From positions 169,243 through 233,242 of the forward strand of contig NZ_LOKZ01000039.1 in assembly GCF_002211365.1 (NCBI RefSeq): 64,000 nucleotides of DNA. Direction: 5' to 3'. Each line of letters starts with the position of its first letter. Position 1 is the first letter of the stretch. This DNA is from Rhizobium sp. R711 (lineage in GTDB: Bacteria; Pseudomonadota; Alphaproteobacteria; Rhizobiales; Rhizobiaceae). The notes beneath the pieces were generated by a model. That model had not been told where the DNA came from. It saw nothing but the letters and a program-made list of their open reading frames with translations, and searched no databases. Made by a program: the position numbers and the translations under genes. Below, in pieces: positions 25,353 to 34,006 of the stretch.

Positions 25353-27364
25353 GCCGATGCCCTCCGTGCCTGGCGGGTGACCGGAACGCGGTTTTGCATC
25401 AGCCAATTACAAAGGTCGCGCACGCCGGCGTGCCAGTTCACTTTTGCCCTCCAGCCCACGGCTGAGTGAAGCGCGCGCGTATCGGACACGAAATAGAGCT
25501 GATCGCCGGCACGCCAGGGGCCCTGCGTCGTCTTGACGGGCCGCCCGACGAGCCGCTCGATGTCGCCAAGCATAAGCTCCAGGCTTACGGCATTTTCCGC
25601 CCCGCCACCCAGATTGAAGGCCTTGCCCTTCGTGCGGTCAATGGAGTCCATGACCGCCCGGTAGGCTGCGACAGCATCGCTGACATGCAGGATATCGCGC
25701 ACCTGTTTGCCATTGCCGTAGATGGAGATCGCCTCGTCGCGCAACGCACATAGCAGAAAGTGAGCAACCCATCCCTGGTCTTCGGTACCGAACTGACGGG
25801 GTCCGTAAATGCAACTCATGCGCAAGCCGGAACTCGGAATGCGATATGATCTCGCATAATCCAGCACATATTGGTCCGCAGCGCCTTTCGAGCATCCATA
25901 GGGCGTGCAGAAGTCGAGCTTCTGTGTTTCGTCTAAACCCCATCGGCGGACAGTTTCGTCTATCGGCACATAGCGATCATCGAGTTCGGCAAGCTCGAGC
26001 TTGTCGAGGCCGCCATAGACCTTGTTGGTGCTGGCAAACACCACCGGCGCATTCCTGCCTGCCTTGCGGGTCGCTTCGAGCACGTTGATCGTGCCACGCG
26101 CGTTCGTTTCGAAATCATCGACCGGTTGAACAAGACTTGTCGTCACGGCCGTTTGAGCCGCGAGGTGGAAGACGGCCTTTGCATCCGAAAGGACGGGTTC
26201 AATGCTGTGCAAATCGCGAATATCGGCAATTGCCGGATGGACCCGATCGCCATGGCGTTCCACAAGCCAACAAAGGTTCTCGTCGACCCCTTCGCGGCTC
26301 AAATTGTCGAGAACAATGACGTCTTTGCCGTCGTCCAAATAACTGTCGGCAAGATTGCAGCCGATAAAGCCGCCTCCTCCGACAACGACGATCGGATCGC
26401 TTGCCTGGCGCAACGATGGCGCAGCAAGCTCAAGCAGTTTGTGCGCACCATCCAGTCCGCCAGCGCACAACAGTCGCGCGAGCAGCTTCTGGCGGTTATT
26501 GGCCGTGCTCAGGCCAAGATGATAGTCACGTGGATCGGACCACAGACCATCGCGCACAGGCATGTCGGGCGCCATGTCGCGCCAGCCATACCAATACATG
26601 CGGTCGGCTGGGGCATTCACAGCTGCCAAAAACCGCCCTACCTGTTCCACCTCATCGTTGCGCCATGTGGAATAGCCGGTTTCGGTGATCCAGATTTGCG
26701 CTTTGTCATTATAGTCCCCGAGGACACGCCGGGTCTGCGCAAGCCGTGCTTCCCAACCCTCCCAGGTGCCGGTCTCGCTTTCCCATGTTCCGGGAAAGCC
26801 ATGCAGCCCCACGGCCGCAACAACATTGAGCACACCACGTTCGCCCATGAGTTTCAGCCAATGCGCATCGAACGGGTTCGGTCCTGCGAGCACCGGTTTC
26901 CAGCCGCGCCGACTGGCCCAATATGCAGCCCCGCCCACCATTTCGCAAAACAGCAGGAAATCATGGTCTGTGCGCCAGTCCCAATCGACCAGATTATTCG
27001 GCTCGTTCCAGAGTTCGACATGAGAGAAATAGCGCCCGTAACGGGTCAAGATGTGATCTATGAAATCGGCATAGTCCTTGAGTACCCGAGGCGCGCCCGA
27101 GGGGCGCCCGGTGCGCGAAAGTGATGGCGGCGTAAAATGAACACAAGGCAAAAGATCGATGCGCTTTGCCAATGTCGGCAACAGCCAATCGAACCATTCT
27201 GGTCCGCCAGGCATGACATACTCGGCCCAAGACAGATTGGTGCGCAAATATCGCGCCCCGGCCGCCAGCATATCCGTCAGTGCGGTTTCAGCACGCTCGT
27301 GCTCACCAAGGGCAAACCACTCGACAAAGCCAAAATGCCGTTCACCACGATCGGTCATTTTCAT
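25349..27364 (-). CDS. Fusion protein: β-glycosidase-like domain plus nucleotide-sugar epimerase
   Basis: 671-residue two-domain protein. Residues 8-300 form a GH-A clan (β/α)8 glycosidase-like domain with acid/base E121 in HVELWNEPNN and nucleophile E228 in IWITETGYSTW. Residues 323-660 form an extended SDR with NAD site VVVGGGGFIGCNLADSY (326-342), FASTNKVYGGLDKLELAELD (443-462) and catalytic Y489/K493 in PYGCSKGA, most like CDP-paratose/CDP-tyvelose 2-epimerases. There is no signal peptide, so both domains work in the cytoplasm. ATGA overlaps join it to both neighbours. Coupling a hydrolase-type domain to a sugar epimerase is unusual; the first domain may cleave or bind an intermediate. 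Confidence 0.9.
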   Translation of the reverse strand: MKMTDRGERHFGFVEWFALGEHERAETALTDMLAAGARYLRTNLSWAEYVMPGGPEWFDWLLPTLAKRIDLLPCVHFTPPSLSRTGRPSGAPRVLKDYADFIDHILTRYGRYFSHVELWNEPNNLVDWDWRTDHDFLLFCEMVGGAAYWASRRGWKPVLAGPNPFDAHWLKLMGERGVLNVVAAVGLHGFPGTWESETGTWEGWEARLAQTRRVLGDYNDKAQIWITETGYSTWRNDEVEQVGRFLAAVNAPADRMYWYGWRDMAPDMPVRDGLWSDPRDYHLGLSTANNRQKLLARLLCAGGLDGAHKLLELAAPSLRQASDPIVVVGGGGFIGCNLADSYLDDGKDVIVLDNLSREGVDENLCWLVERHGDRVHPAIADIRDLHSIEPVLSDAKAVFHLAAQTAVTTSLVQPVDDFETNARGTINVLEATRKAGRNAPVVFASTNKVYGGLDKLELAELDDRYVPIDETVRRWGLDETQKLDFCTPYGCSKGAADQYVLDYARSYRIPSSGLRMSCIYGPRQFGTEDQGWVAHFLLCALRDEAISIYGNGKQVRDILHVSDAVAAYRAVMDSIDRTKGKAFNLGGGAENAVSLELMLGDIERLVGRPVKTTQGPWRAGDQLYFVSDTRALHSAVGWRAKVNWHAGVRDLCNWLMQNRVPVTRQARRASA

Positions 27365-28467
27365 GACACCAGTCCCCGCTCCTCGAGTTGGTGCTGCATT
27401 TCGGCGCTTCGGTCGATCGCATTGACGCCGCGCACCCATTCGACGAATGCGCAAAGCGTGTTCTCAAGGCGGTGCTTGGGTTCGAAACCAAGCAATTCGC
27501 GGGCCTTTGAAATATCGGCAGAGCAATTGCGGATATCGCCAGATCGCACCTTGCCGGTGATCTTCGGCTTGATGCCCGACAGTCCCATGGCGTCGGCTAG
27601 CAAGGTTGCAACCTCGGCTATCGAATAGGCGCTGCCGCTACCGACGTTGATGACGTGGCCGGCTGCCTGCGGGCGTTCCAGTGCAAGTCGAAATGCGTGG
27701 GCAACATCCAGCACATGCACGAAATCGCGCCGTTGCCGGCCATCCTCGAAGATGGTTGGCGGCTGGCCGTTCGCCAGCCGGGCGGCAAAGTTCGCAAGCA
27801 CGCCCGTATAGGGATTTGACAAGGCCTGGCCGGAGCCAAAGACGTTGAAGAGGCGCAGCGCCACTGCTTCCAAGCCATAAGCCTCGGCGAAGATGAGAAC
27901 CTGTCGTTCCTGGGCGTATTTCGTCAATGCATAGATGGAGGCGAGATCGACCGGTTTTTCCTCGTCGGTCGGCACCGGCATCAGCGCTTCGCCGCAAGGG
28001 CCAATCGGATCGAACCGGCCCTCCTTTGCAAGCTTGCTGTTTCTGCGGACGTGGCCAAAGCGTTCGCCGGCATCAGAGACATACATGCCTTCGCCATAGA
28101 CGCTCATGGACGAAGCAACGACGATCCGGCGAACCGGCATGCCGATCATCGCCTCGAGAAGGACGGCAGTTCCAAGATCATTGGTGCCGACGTAGCGCGC
28201 GATCTCGTACATCGACTGGCCGACGCCGACCGCGGCGGCGAGGTGAACGACGGCATCCACATCCTTCAGGGCGCGTCGAACCGCCGACATGTCCCTGATA
28301 TCGGCGCGGATGAGTTCAAGCGAACCGAATGCGCTAAGGTCGCAACCGGCATGAACCTGATCGACCAGCGCATCGAGCATGCGCACCTGATGCCCATTTG
28401 CGAGAAGTTCCTCAGCGAGATGGCGGCCAATAAAGCCGCAGCCACCCGTAACAAGAATAAGCGCCAT
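27361..28467 (-). CDS. NAD-dependent epimerase/dehydratase (extended SDR)
   Basis: 368-residue nucleotide-sugar enzyme, first gene of the eight-gene operon. NAD-binding LVTGGCGFIGRHLAEELL (5-22), VVHLAAAVGVGQSMYEI, VASSMSVYGEGMY with catalytic Ser/Thr, and Y-x-x-x-K in SIYALTKYAQE. An insert of some 40 residues (VSDAGERFGHVRRNSKLAKE) is typical of dTDP-glucose/UDP-sugar epimerases such as those for L-fucose or glucuronate. Exact substrate not resolved. AGGTGA lies 4-5 nt before the ATG. Directly behind an EcfG-type promoter. Confidence 0.9.
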   Translation of the reverse strand: MALILVTGGCGFIGRHLAEELLANGHQVRMLDALVDQVHAGCDLSAFGSLELIRADIRDMSAVRRALKDVDAVVHLAAAVGVGQSMYEIARYVGTNDLGTAVLLEAMIGMPVRRIVVASSMSVYGEGMYVSDAGERFGHVRRNSKLAKEGRFDPIGPCGEALMPVPTDEEKPVDLASIYALTKYAQERQVLIFAEAYGLEAVALRLFNVFGSGQALSNPYTGVLANFAARLANGQPPTIFEDGRQRRDFVHVLDVAHAFRLALERPQAAGHVINVGSGSAYSIAEVATLLADAMGLSGIKPKITGKVRSGDIRNCSADISKARELLGFEPKHRLENTLCAFVEWVRGVNAIDRSAEMQHQLEERGLVS

Positions 28468-28511
28468 GACTCACCTGAAGCTGTGGATTTTTGAGTGTTT
28501 CGACGGCCCCC

Positions 28512-28536
28512 AACAATGAACCTCAAGGAATGTTCC
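28512..28536 (-). promoter_or_regulatory. EcfG/RpoE2-type promoter of the glycan operon
   Basis: Minus-strand GGAAC (28536-28532), 16 nt, TGTT (28515-28512), 45 bp before the first ATG. One base differs from CGTT. The -35 overlaps a palindrome. Confidence 0.65.
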
Positions 28537-28541
28537 TTGAG
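28522..28541. promoter_or_regulatory. Palindrome overlapping the glycan-operon promoter
   Basis: 9-bp arms CTCAAGGAA and TTCCTTGAG around TG. It could be an operator for an unknown regulator; it covers the -35 element of the minus-strand EcfG-type promoter. Confidence 0.55.
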
Positions 28542-28649
28542 CTATGACATCTTTGTCTTCATTGACTTCATCTATGACTTAGCTGCCGAACCTTGTTGTC
28601 GGCTGCCGCAGATGCCGTGCAGCAAGCTTCTTCATCATGGAGACTGTCC

Positions 28650-28674
28650 GGAACATCCCCGGCCCGACGCGGTT
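28650..28674 (+). promoter_or_regulatory. EcfG/RpoE2-type promoter candidate for the alcohol dehydrogenase operon
   Basis: GGAAC (28650-28654), 16 nt, GGTT (28671-28674); TT at the right place, 54 bp before the ATG at 28728. Confidence 0.6.
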
Positions 28675-28727
28675 AGACGAGGGCTGCATTTGGCAGGCTC
28701 AAGGTGCGAAATCGCCAGGAGGACGCA

Positions 28728-29717
28728 ATGAACACAATTTCATCGGCAAGGACGCGGACCATGAGGGCTGCCGTGCTGACCGGCGCCGGGTCGTTGCAAA
28801 TCAACGAGGTTGGCCTTCCCAAGCCCGGTCACCACCAGGTCCGCATCCGCCTGGAAGGATGCGGCGTCTGTGCCTCCAATCTGGTGCCCTGGGCCGGAGC
28901 GGAGTGGATGCAGTTTCCAACGGAGCCGGGTTGGCTCGGCCACGAAGGCTGGGGAGTGATCGATGCGATCGGCGATGATGTCCGCACTGTTGGCATCGGC
29001 GAGCGCGTGGCTGCATTGAGTTACCACGCCTATGCGACCCATGATATCGCTGACGAGGGCGCCGTCGTCCCTCTTCCTGCCGCCCTGAATGACCGTCCCT
29101 TTCCCGGCGAGCCTCTGGGTTGTGCCATGAATATATTCAAACGCAGCGAGATCGAAGCGAGGCACACCGTTGCGATCGTCGGCATCGGCTTTCTCGGTGC
29201 CCTTCTGACGCAACTATGCGCAAGGGCTGGCGCCCGTGTGATCGCCATTTCCCGGCGTCAGTCCTCTCTTGAATGGGCAAGGCAGGCGGGCGCAAGCGAA
29301 ACCATCCAGATGGATGATCATTGGCGTATTGTCGAAGTTGTGAAGCAGTGCACGGATGGCCGTCTTTGCGATCGCGTCATCGAAGCTGTTGGAAAGCAAT
29401 GGCCACTCGATCTGGCTGCGGAACTGACGCGTGAGCGCGGTCGGCTCGTCGTTGCAGGCTATCACCAGGACGGACCACGCAGTGTCAACATGCAATTGTG
29501 GAACTGGCGGGGCCTCGACGTCATCAATGCGCATGAGCGTGACCCGGCTGTCTACGTGCAGGGCATTCGTGATGCGGTGGCTGCCATTCAATCCGGGGCA
29601 CTCGATCCCTGGCCTTTGATGACGCACCGTTTTCCTTTGGAGCGGCTGGACGAAGCATTGGACATGACCCGGGATCGTCCCCACGGTTTTTTAAAGGCTT
29701 TGGTCCTTTACCCATGA
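28728..29717 (+). CDS. Zinc-type medium-chain alcohol dehydrogenase
   Basis: 329-residue MDR enzyme. Catalytic zinc ligands: Cys in EGCGVCASN, His/Glu in GHEGWG; NAD(P) site VAIVGIGFLGALLTQLCARAG. The cluster of four structural-zinc cysteines is not seen, so it belongs to the branch with a catalytic zinc only. AGGAGG lies 5 nt before the ATG. It shares a 4-bp overlap with the Gfo/Idh/MocA gene, suggesting successive oxidations of a sugar or polyol in the same pathway as the divergent glycan operon. Confidence 0.9.
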   Translation: MNTISSARTRTMRAAVLTGAGSLQINEVGLPKPGHHQVRIRLEGCGVCASNLVPWAGAEWMQFPTEPGWLGHEGWGVIDAIGDDVRTVGIGERVAALSYHAYATHDIADEGAVVPLPAALNDRPFPGEPLGCAMNIFKRSEIEARHTVAIVGIGFLGALLTQLCARAGARVIAISRRQSSLEWARQAGASETIQMDDHWRIVEVVKQCTDGRLCDRVIEAVGKQWPLDLAAELTRERGRLVVAGYHQDGPRSVNMQLWNWRGLDVINAHERDPAVYVQGIRDAVAAIQSGALDPWPLMTHRFPLERLDEALDMTRDRPHGFLKALVLYP

Positions 29718-30760
29718 ACGCAACTGGCACTCATAAGGATCGCGGCCCGACACATGGCCGCCCGCCCCGGGTGGGTTTCCTCGGTGTCGGCTGGATTGGC
29801 CGCCATCGGATGCAGGCAATGTTGGAGGACGGCGGCGTCGAGGCTGCAGCAATTTGCGATCCTTCCCCCGATATGGTGAGAGAAGCGCTGAAGCTTGCAC
29901 CGGAAGCCACCGTCGTAGCGTCGTTCGCCTCCCTGCTGAACCTTGCACTGGATGGCGTCGTCATAGCCACCCCAAGTGCTCTGCATGCACAGCAATCGAT
30001 CCAGGCGCTGCAGCAGGGGCTGGCGGTTTTCTGCCAAAAGCCGCTCGGGCGCTCGAAATGCGAAGTCGAAACGGTGGTTGCAGCAGCACGCAAGGCCGAC
30101 AGGCTCCTCTGTGTCGACCTCTCCTATCGTCATACAGCCGGGATGCGTCTTATCCGTGATCTCGTCCGTTCAGGCGAGATCGGCCGGGTGTTTGCCGCCG
30201 ACCTTGTGTTCCACAATGCCTACGGGCCAGACAAGGCATGGTTTTTCGACAGGACACTGTCGGGCGGTGGTTGTGTCGTCGATCTTGGTATTCACTTGGT
30301 CGATCTTGCCCTTTGGACGCTCGGCCATGTCCAAGCGGACGCGGTGGACAGCAAGCTTTTGCGGCAAGGACGTCCCATCAGCTCTACGGACGGCGAGGTC
30401 GAGGACTTTGCCACAGCCGTGATTACATTATCAACAGGCACTGTCGTGCGCCTGATCTGTTCCTGGCACCTGCAGGCGGGTCGCGATGCGATCATCAGCG
30501 CCAGCTTTTACGGAACGAAAGGAGGAGCGGCCCTGCATAATGTCAACGGATCGTTTTACGACTTCGTTGCCGAGCACTATCGTGGGACGCAGACGACCGT
30601 GCTTTGCTCACCACCCGATCAATGGGCAGGACGTTGTGCTGTCGATTGGGCCAGACGTCTCGCAGCGAACCGGGCATATGACAGCCAATGTGAAGAGTTG
30701 ATCGAGGTGAGCGCTTTACTCGATCGGATTTACCGCGGCACGCTCGAACACAGGCAATAA
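29714..30760 (+). CDS. Gfo/Idh/MocA family oxidoreductase
   Basis: 348-residue NAD(P)-dependent sugar or polyol dehydrogenase. Rossmann motif GFLGVGWIGRHRMQAM (about 22-37) and the C-terminal α/β domain with DLGIHLVDLALWTLG, where the catalytic His/Asp pair D-x-x-x-H-x-x-D is expected. The usual EKP motif reads CQKPLGRSK (Gln in place of Glu). ATG overlaps the alcohol dehydrogenase stop. Substrate unknown; inositol or amino-sugar derivatives are common in this family, and inositol would connect with ino1 at 51 kb. Confidence 0.9.
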   Translation: MNATGTHKDRGPTHGRPPRVGFLGVGWIGRHRMQAMLEDGGVEAAAICDPSPDMVREALKLAPEATVVASFASLLNLALDGVVIATPSALHAQQSIQALQQGLAVFCQKPLGRSKCEVETVVAAARKADRLLCVDLSYRHTAGMRLIRDLVRSGEIGRVFAADLVFHNAYGPDKAWFFDRTLSGGGCVVDLGIHLVDLALWTLGHVQADAVDSKLLRQGRPISSTDGEVEDFATAVITLSTGTVVRLICSWHLQAGRDAIISASFYGTKGGAALHNVNGSFYDFVAEHYRGTQTTVLCSPPDQWAGRCAVDWARRLAANRAYDSQCEELIEVSALLDRIYRGTLEHRQ

Positions 30761-30874
30761 CGTCAAGATAGGATCACGATCGCGCCAATGCCGATCAAAC
30801 CACTGTCGAGCTCGATAAAAAACCGCCGACCGGAGCGGCATCTGCCCTTGACGTTCTTTTGATTGGAGACCCCG

Positions 30875-31798
30875 ATGGGATCGGCGCGTCCGCTTACGGG
30901 CATTCTGATTTGGCTTTTCGTCGCAATGCTTGCGTTGGCCGCGATCTGGCTGGTGACGAAGCCTGTCGCACCGATTGCCGCAGATGACCAACGTCTGCTG
31001 CGCAAAGGCGATCCCGCAAGGGGTCAACTTCTTTTTGCGGCAGGAGACTGCGCCTCCTGCCACGCAACCCCCGGGCAAGACGACCGGCTGCGTCTGGGAG
31101 GCGGTCTGGCGCTGGCATCAGCATTCGGGACCTTTCGCGCACCCAACATATCACCAGATCCCACCGACGGTGTCGGTTCGTGGAGCAACGCCGATTTCGC
31201 AAATGCGATGTTAGGCGGCGTCTCGCCGCACGCAAAACACTATTATCCCGTATTTCCCTATACCAGCTTCACCGGAATGCAGCTTGCCGATATCGGCGAC
31301 CTTTGGGCCTATCTCAAAACGCTACCTGCTGTATCCGGGCGACCGCCTCCGCACGACCTGTTCGTTCTGTTTCGTGCCCGCCGCCTCCTCGGCCTCTGGA
31401 AGCTCTTGTTTTTTCGTGAGGGTTATTGGCCGGCGCATGCAACTGGCGACGACGTCCTCGACCGGGGGCGATATCTGGTGGAGACGGTCGGCCACTGCGC
31501 CGAATGCCATTCTTCCCGCAATCTGCTCGGCGCGATCAAAGCCTCCACGCGCTTTGCCGGCGGTGCCGATCCCGAAAATACTGGTTTCGTTCCCAACATC
31601 ACGCCAGCCAGGATCGGGCGCTGGTCCGAGGCCGATATTTCCGAAATGCTCAAAAGCGGCAACACACCCGATCACGGACGCGTCGGATCCACCATGGCGG
31701 ATGTCGTTGCCAATACCGCGGCTTTGCCGCAAAGCGATCTCAATGCGATTGCGCGCTACATCAAATCGCTGCCACCGCGCCCGACGCCGCATCCATAG
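30875..31798 (+). CDS. Membrane-anchored di-heme cytochrome c
   Basis: 307-residue protein with an N-terminal membrane anchor (residues 8-28) and two c-type heme sites, C59-A-S-C-H63 and C209-A-E-C-H213, each with a downstream Met candidate. The pattern (GDPARGQLLFAAGDCASCHATP … GRYLVETVGHCAECHSSRN) is that of the di-heme subunit of alcohol/gluconate dehydrogenases. ATG at 30875 has GGAG 6 nt upstream. It may accept electrons from periplasmic dehydrogenases and pass them to the oxidase encoded convergently. The 114 bp upstream hold no obvious promoter. Confidence 0.9.
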   Translation: MGSARPLTGILIWLFVAMLALAAIWLVTKPVAPIAADDQRLLRKGDPARGQLLFAAGDCASCHATPGQDDRLRLGGGLALASAFGTFRAPNISPDPTDGVGSWSNADFANAMLGGVSPHAKHYYPVFPYTSFTGMQLADIGDLWAYLKTLPAVSGRPPPHDLFVLFRARRLLGLWKLLFFREGYWPAHATGDDVLDRGRYLVETVGHCAECHSSRNLLGAIKASTRFAGGADPENTGFVPNITPARIGRWSEADISEMLKSGNTPDHGRVGSTMADVVANTAALPQSDLNAIARYIKSLPPRPTPHP

Positions 31799-31805
31799 GA
31801 GGTCA

Positions 31806-32237
31806 TCAATGCGCGTAGAGATAGGCCGCCAGATCGCGCGCCTCCTGTTGCGTGATCCCTGTGGTTGGCATTGCCGTTTTGGGGCTAAAAGCTTGTGGCG
31901 AAACGATCCAGTGAACGAGATTGTCGGCATTGTTGTCGACAACGCCGCCGATATAGACGCGTTGGCGCATCTCAGTCAAAGGGGCTGCGACCTTCCCGTC
32001 CGCACCGGCAATGCCCGGAATCCGATGGCAGCCCGTACAGCCGTAGCGGCGAAAGATTGGCGCAGCTTTTGACGGATCGCCGCCTGTCAGCTCGCGTGCC
32101 ACCTCGTCGCGTTGCCTGGCGTCCTTCAAAAGGGTTCCAGCAGCGAAGGCCGCTACCGTGGCAACAAGCGCCGTCGCCAGCCAGAAAGTGCCATATTTCC
32201 CAAAGCCATATTTCTCAATGAAGGAGAGGCTGGGCAT
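31806..32237 (-). CDS. Mono-heme cytochrome c, end of the oxidase operon
   Basis: 143-residue protein: N-terminal membrane anchor (about 17-36), then one heme site C67-T-G-C-H71 in FRRYGCTGCHRIPGIAGADG with axial Met in KTAMPTTGI. ATG lies 23 bp inside the upstream ctaG gene. It ends the long oxidase operon, 7 bp from the convergent di-heme cytochrome gene, and likely feeds electrons to the oxidase. Confidence 0.9.
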   Translation of the reverse strand: MPSLSFIEKYGFGKYGTFWLATALVATVAAFAAGTLLKDARQRDEVARELTGGDPSKAAPIFRRYGCTGCHRIPGIAGADGKVAAPLTEMRQRVYIGGVVDNNADNLVHWIVSPQAFSPKTAMPTTGITQQEARDLAAYLYAH

Positions 32238-33123
32238 CGTTGCTCCTTCTGCTGGAAGTCAAGATCCACAATGCCGCCGTTGCGAGTGCGGCGCCCGCAT
32301 AGATGGTTCCAGCCGGCACCCACATGATGATGCCGGCCAATTGCTGATCTTCAAGCGGCGTCAAATGCCATGCCTCAGTAAAACGCGTCTGGTCGAGATA
32401 TAGCACCCTTGGGGCAAGCGCCATCAAAGCGCCGAGAGCGGTGGTGTGCAACATCGTGACGACGAGATGCCAGGTAGCGGCACCGTAATTGCTCCGCCAG
32501 CAAATTGCCCACCAGAACAGAATGGCGGTAAAGAAGAAGCTGACATGCTGCAAGCGGTGCAACGCATCATTTGTCACGGCCGCATCGAAAAGGATCGGCG
32601 CATGAAAGGCCCATATGGCAAGCCCGTGCATCAGCGTTGCAACCAACCCGGCACTTGCCCATGTCCAGGTAATTTGAACGGCATTGACTTTCATGAGTCT
32701 TCCGGTGCTTCGTCTGAGTGGGTTCGGCAGGCCCCACAGCAACACGCCTGCCGGGCGCGCCAGCACGATCATTGGCGCGGCAATCGTCATCAGTATCTCG
32801 TGCTCGACCATATGGGCGAACAATAGGTGCTCGCCGAGCCAATGCATTGGCGAAATGAGCGCGCCAGCAAGCGCAAACCAGCCGGTCCCAAAACATATTG
32901 CTCGTAAAAGCATGGCGCGCCGACCTCGTCGAGCCCGGCGCCATACGAGCGAAAATCCGCGCGCGTAAATGAGGCCAACCACGCAGAGGGGCGTTACAAT
33001 GAATGGATCGAAGGTCCATTCGGCTTGGAGAGCGTGCGTGCCGATCTCGTGTGCCGCGGCCGCCCTCGCAGCGACCGCCAGCACGAGTGCTGTTCCTAGC
33101 GTTGGCAGGCATCGATAAGCCAT
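32215..33123 (-). CDS. ctaG: Cytochrome c oxidase assembly factor CtaG (caa3 type)
   Basis: 302-residue polytopic protein (about seven helices) of the caa3_CtaG family, not the Cox11-type CtaG. Conserved His-rich segments: PMHWLGEHLLFAHMVEHEILM, HDALHRLQHVSFF-like ALHRLQHVSFFFTAILFWW, and VTMLHTTALGAL. It helps insert copper or assemble the oxidase. The N-terminus has a signal-like helix before AAAHEIGTHAL. It starts 28 bp inside the preceding small membrane-protein gene. Confidence 0.9.
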   Translation of the reverse strand: MAYRCLPTLGTALVLAVAARAAAAHEIGTHALQAEWTFDPFIVTPLCVVGLIYARGFSLVWRRARRGRRAMLLRAICFGTGWFALAGALISPMHWLGEHLLFAHMVEHEILMTIAAPMIVLARPAGVLLWGLPNPLRRSTGRLMKVNAVQITWTWASAGLVATLMHGLAIWAFHAPILFDAAVTNDALHRLQHVSFFFTAILFWWAICWRSNYGAATWHLVVTMLHTTALGALMALAPRVLYLDQTRFTEAWHLTPLEDQQLAGIIMWVPAGTIYAGAALATAALWILTSSRRSNDAQPLLH

Positions 33124-33407
33124 GAGCCTACCCCCTGCAGAATGAGCGCAAAGGCGAAGATCAGCCCGCTCAGACAACTGAGATCGCAAAGAAAAAGCGT
33201 CGTGCGGGCGCTCGTCGATGCCCGCCCGGTATAAGACAGTAAAGCGCTGCCGACTGCCAAAAAGGTCGCGACCACGCTTACCAGCAGGGTCGACGACACG
33301 TCGCTGCCGCAGTCGGCGTAAGGGAGAACCAGCCCAAGCTGCAAGCTGATGGCCCAGATCGCCGGCGCAAGGACCAGACCGGCATATGTCTTTGCCGACA
33401 TCATCAT
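33096..33407 (-). CDS. Small membrane protein in the oxidase operon (subunit IV-like position)
   Basis: 103-residue protein with three predicted helices: LVLAPAIWAISLQLGLVLPYA, TLLVSVVATFLAVGSALLSY and LFLCDLSCLSGLIFAFALIL. No domain was recognised. It lies between ctaE and ctaG, overlapping both, the place where many clusters carry a subunit IV or a hypothetical accessory protein. Three ATG codons in a row open the frame; the first overlaps the ctaE stop. Confidence 0.75.
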   Translation of the reverse strand: MMMSAKTYAGLVLAPAIWAISLQLGLVLPYADCGSDVSSTLLVSVVATFLAVGSALLSYTGRASTSARTTLFLCDLSCLSGLIFAFALILQGVGSWLIDACQR

Positions 33408-34006
33408 AGCCGTGGCACCCAGTAAATGCATAGGTATAAGGGAATCCAGGCGACCACCACAAAGTTCCAATAAAGCGCATTGTCCTCGACGTCGCCGTAA
33501 CGGCGCGGGTTTTCGCCATGACGGGAAAACATCAGGCAAGTCAGAACCAGCGTATCGATAAGGTCGGTGACAATATGCGTCGTATGAAGGCCAAGCATGA
33601 CCCAGATGATCGAGCCATAGGCGTTGTCGTCCCACCGCACGCGAAGCACCGTGAACTCGAAGAACCTGAATATCAGCGGCAACGTTCCAAGCACCGACAT
33701 GACGATCAGCCCTATGCGGACCCGCTTTAGATCCTGCCTGCGGGCCAGTCGCGACAGGACGACATTCGGCACGACGCTTGCCAGCAACATGAGCGTCAGC
33801 AACGTTGCGGGCCAAAGCCCGGGCGCCGGTGCGTTGGTCGGCCAGGTCTTGGCGATGCTCATCAGATAAAAATAGATGGCAATCGTCAGACCGAAGCCGG
33901 CCCCCTCGATCAGCATGAATGCGCAGGTGCCCCACCAGGTAAGACTTGCCGTGCCCATGCCATGGAGCGGAAGCCTGGAAACGTCAAGGACGACACGCTC
34001 CTTCAC
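33404..34006 (-). CDS. ctaE: Cytochrome c oxidase subunit III
   Basis: 200-residue, five- to six-helix protein of the short subunit III group. WWGTCAFMLIEGAGFGLTIAIYFYLM, the conserved LGLHTTHIVTDLIDTLVL (His-rich helix) and the C-terminal NALYWNFVVVAWIPLYLCIYW are typical. The start is GTG at 34006 (GTGA overlap with ctaD stop), preceded by GGAGGA at 7 nt. Confidence 0.88.
   Translation of the reverse strand: MKERVVLDVSRLPLHGMGTASLTWWGTCAFMLIEGAGFGLTIAIYFYLMSIAKTWPTNAPAPGLWPATLLTLMLLASVVPNVVLSRLARRQDLKRVRIGLIVMSVLGTLPLIFRFFEFTVLRVRWDDNAYGSIIWVMLGLHTTHIVTDLIDTLVLTCLMFSRHGENPRRYGDVEDNALYWNFVVVAWIPLYLCIYWVPRL

Noticed and set aside
30800..30845. GC-rich hairpin followed by a T-run on the minus strand
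   Set aside because: Stem of only 4-5 bp and no minus-strand gene ending there.
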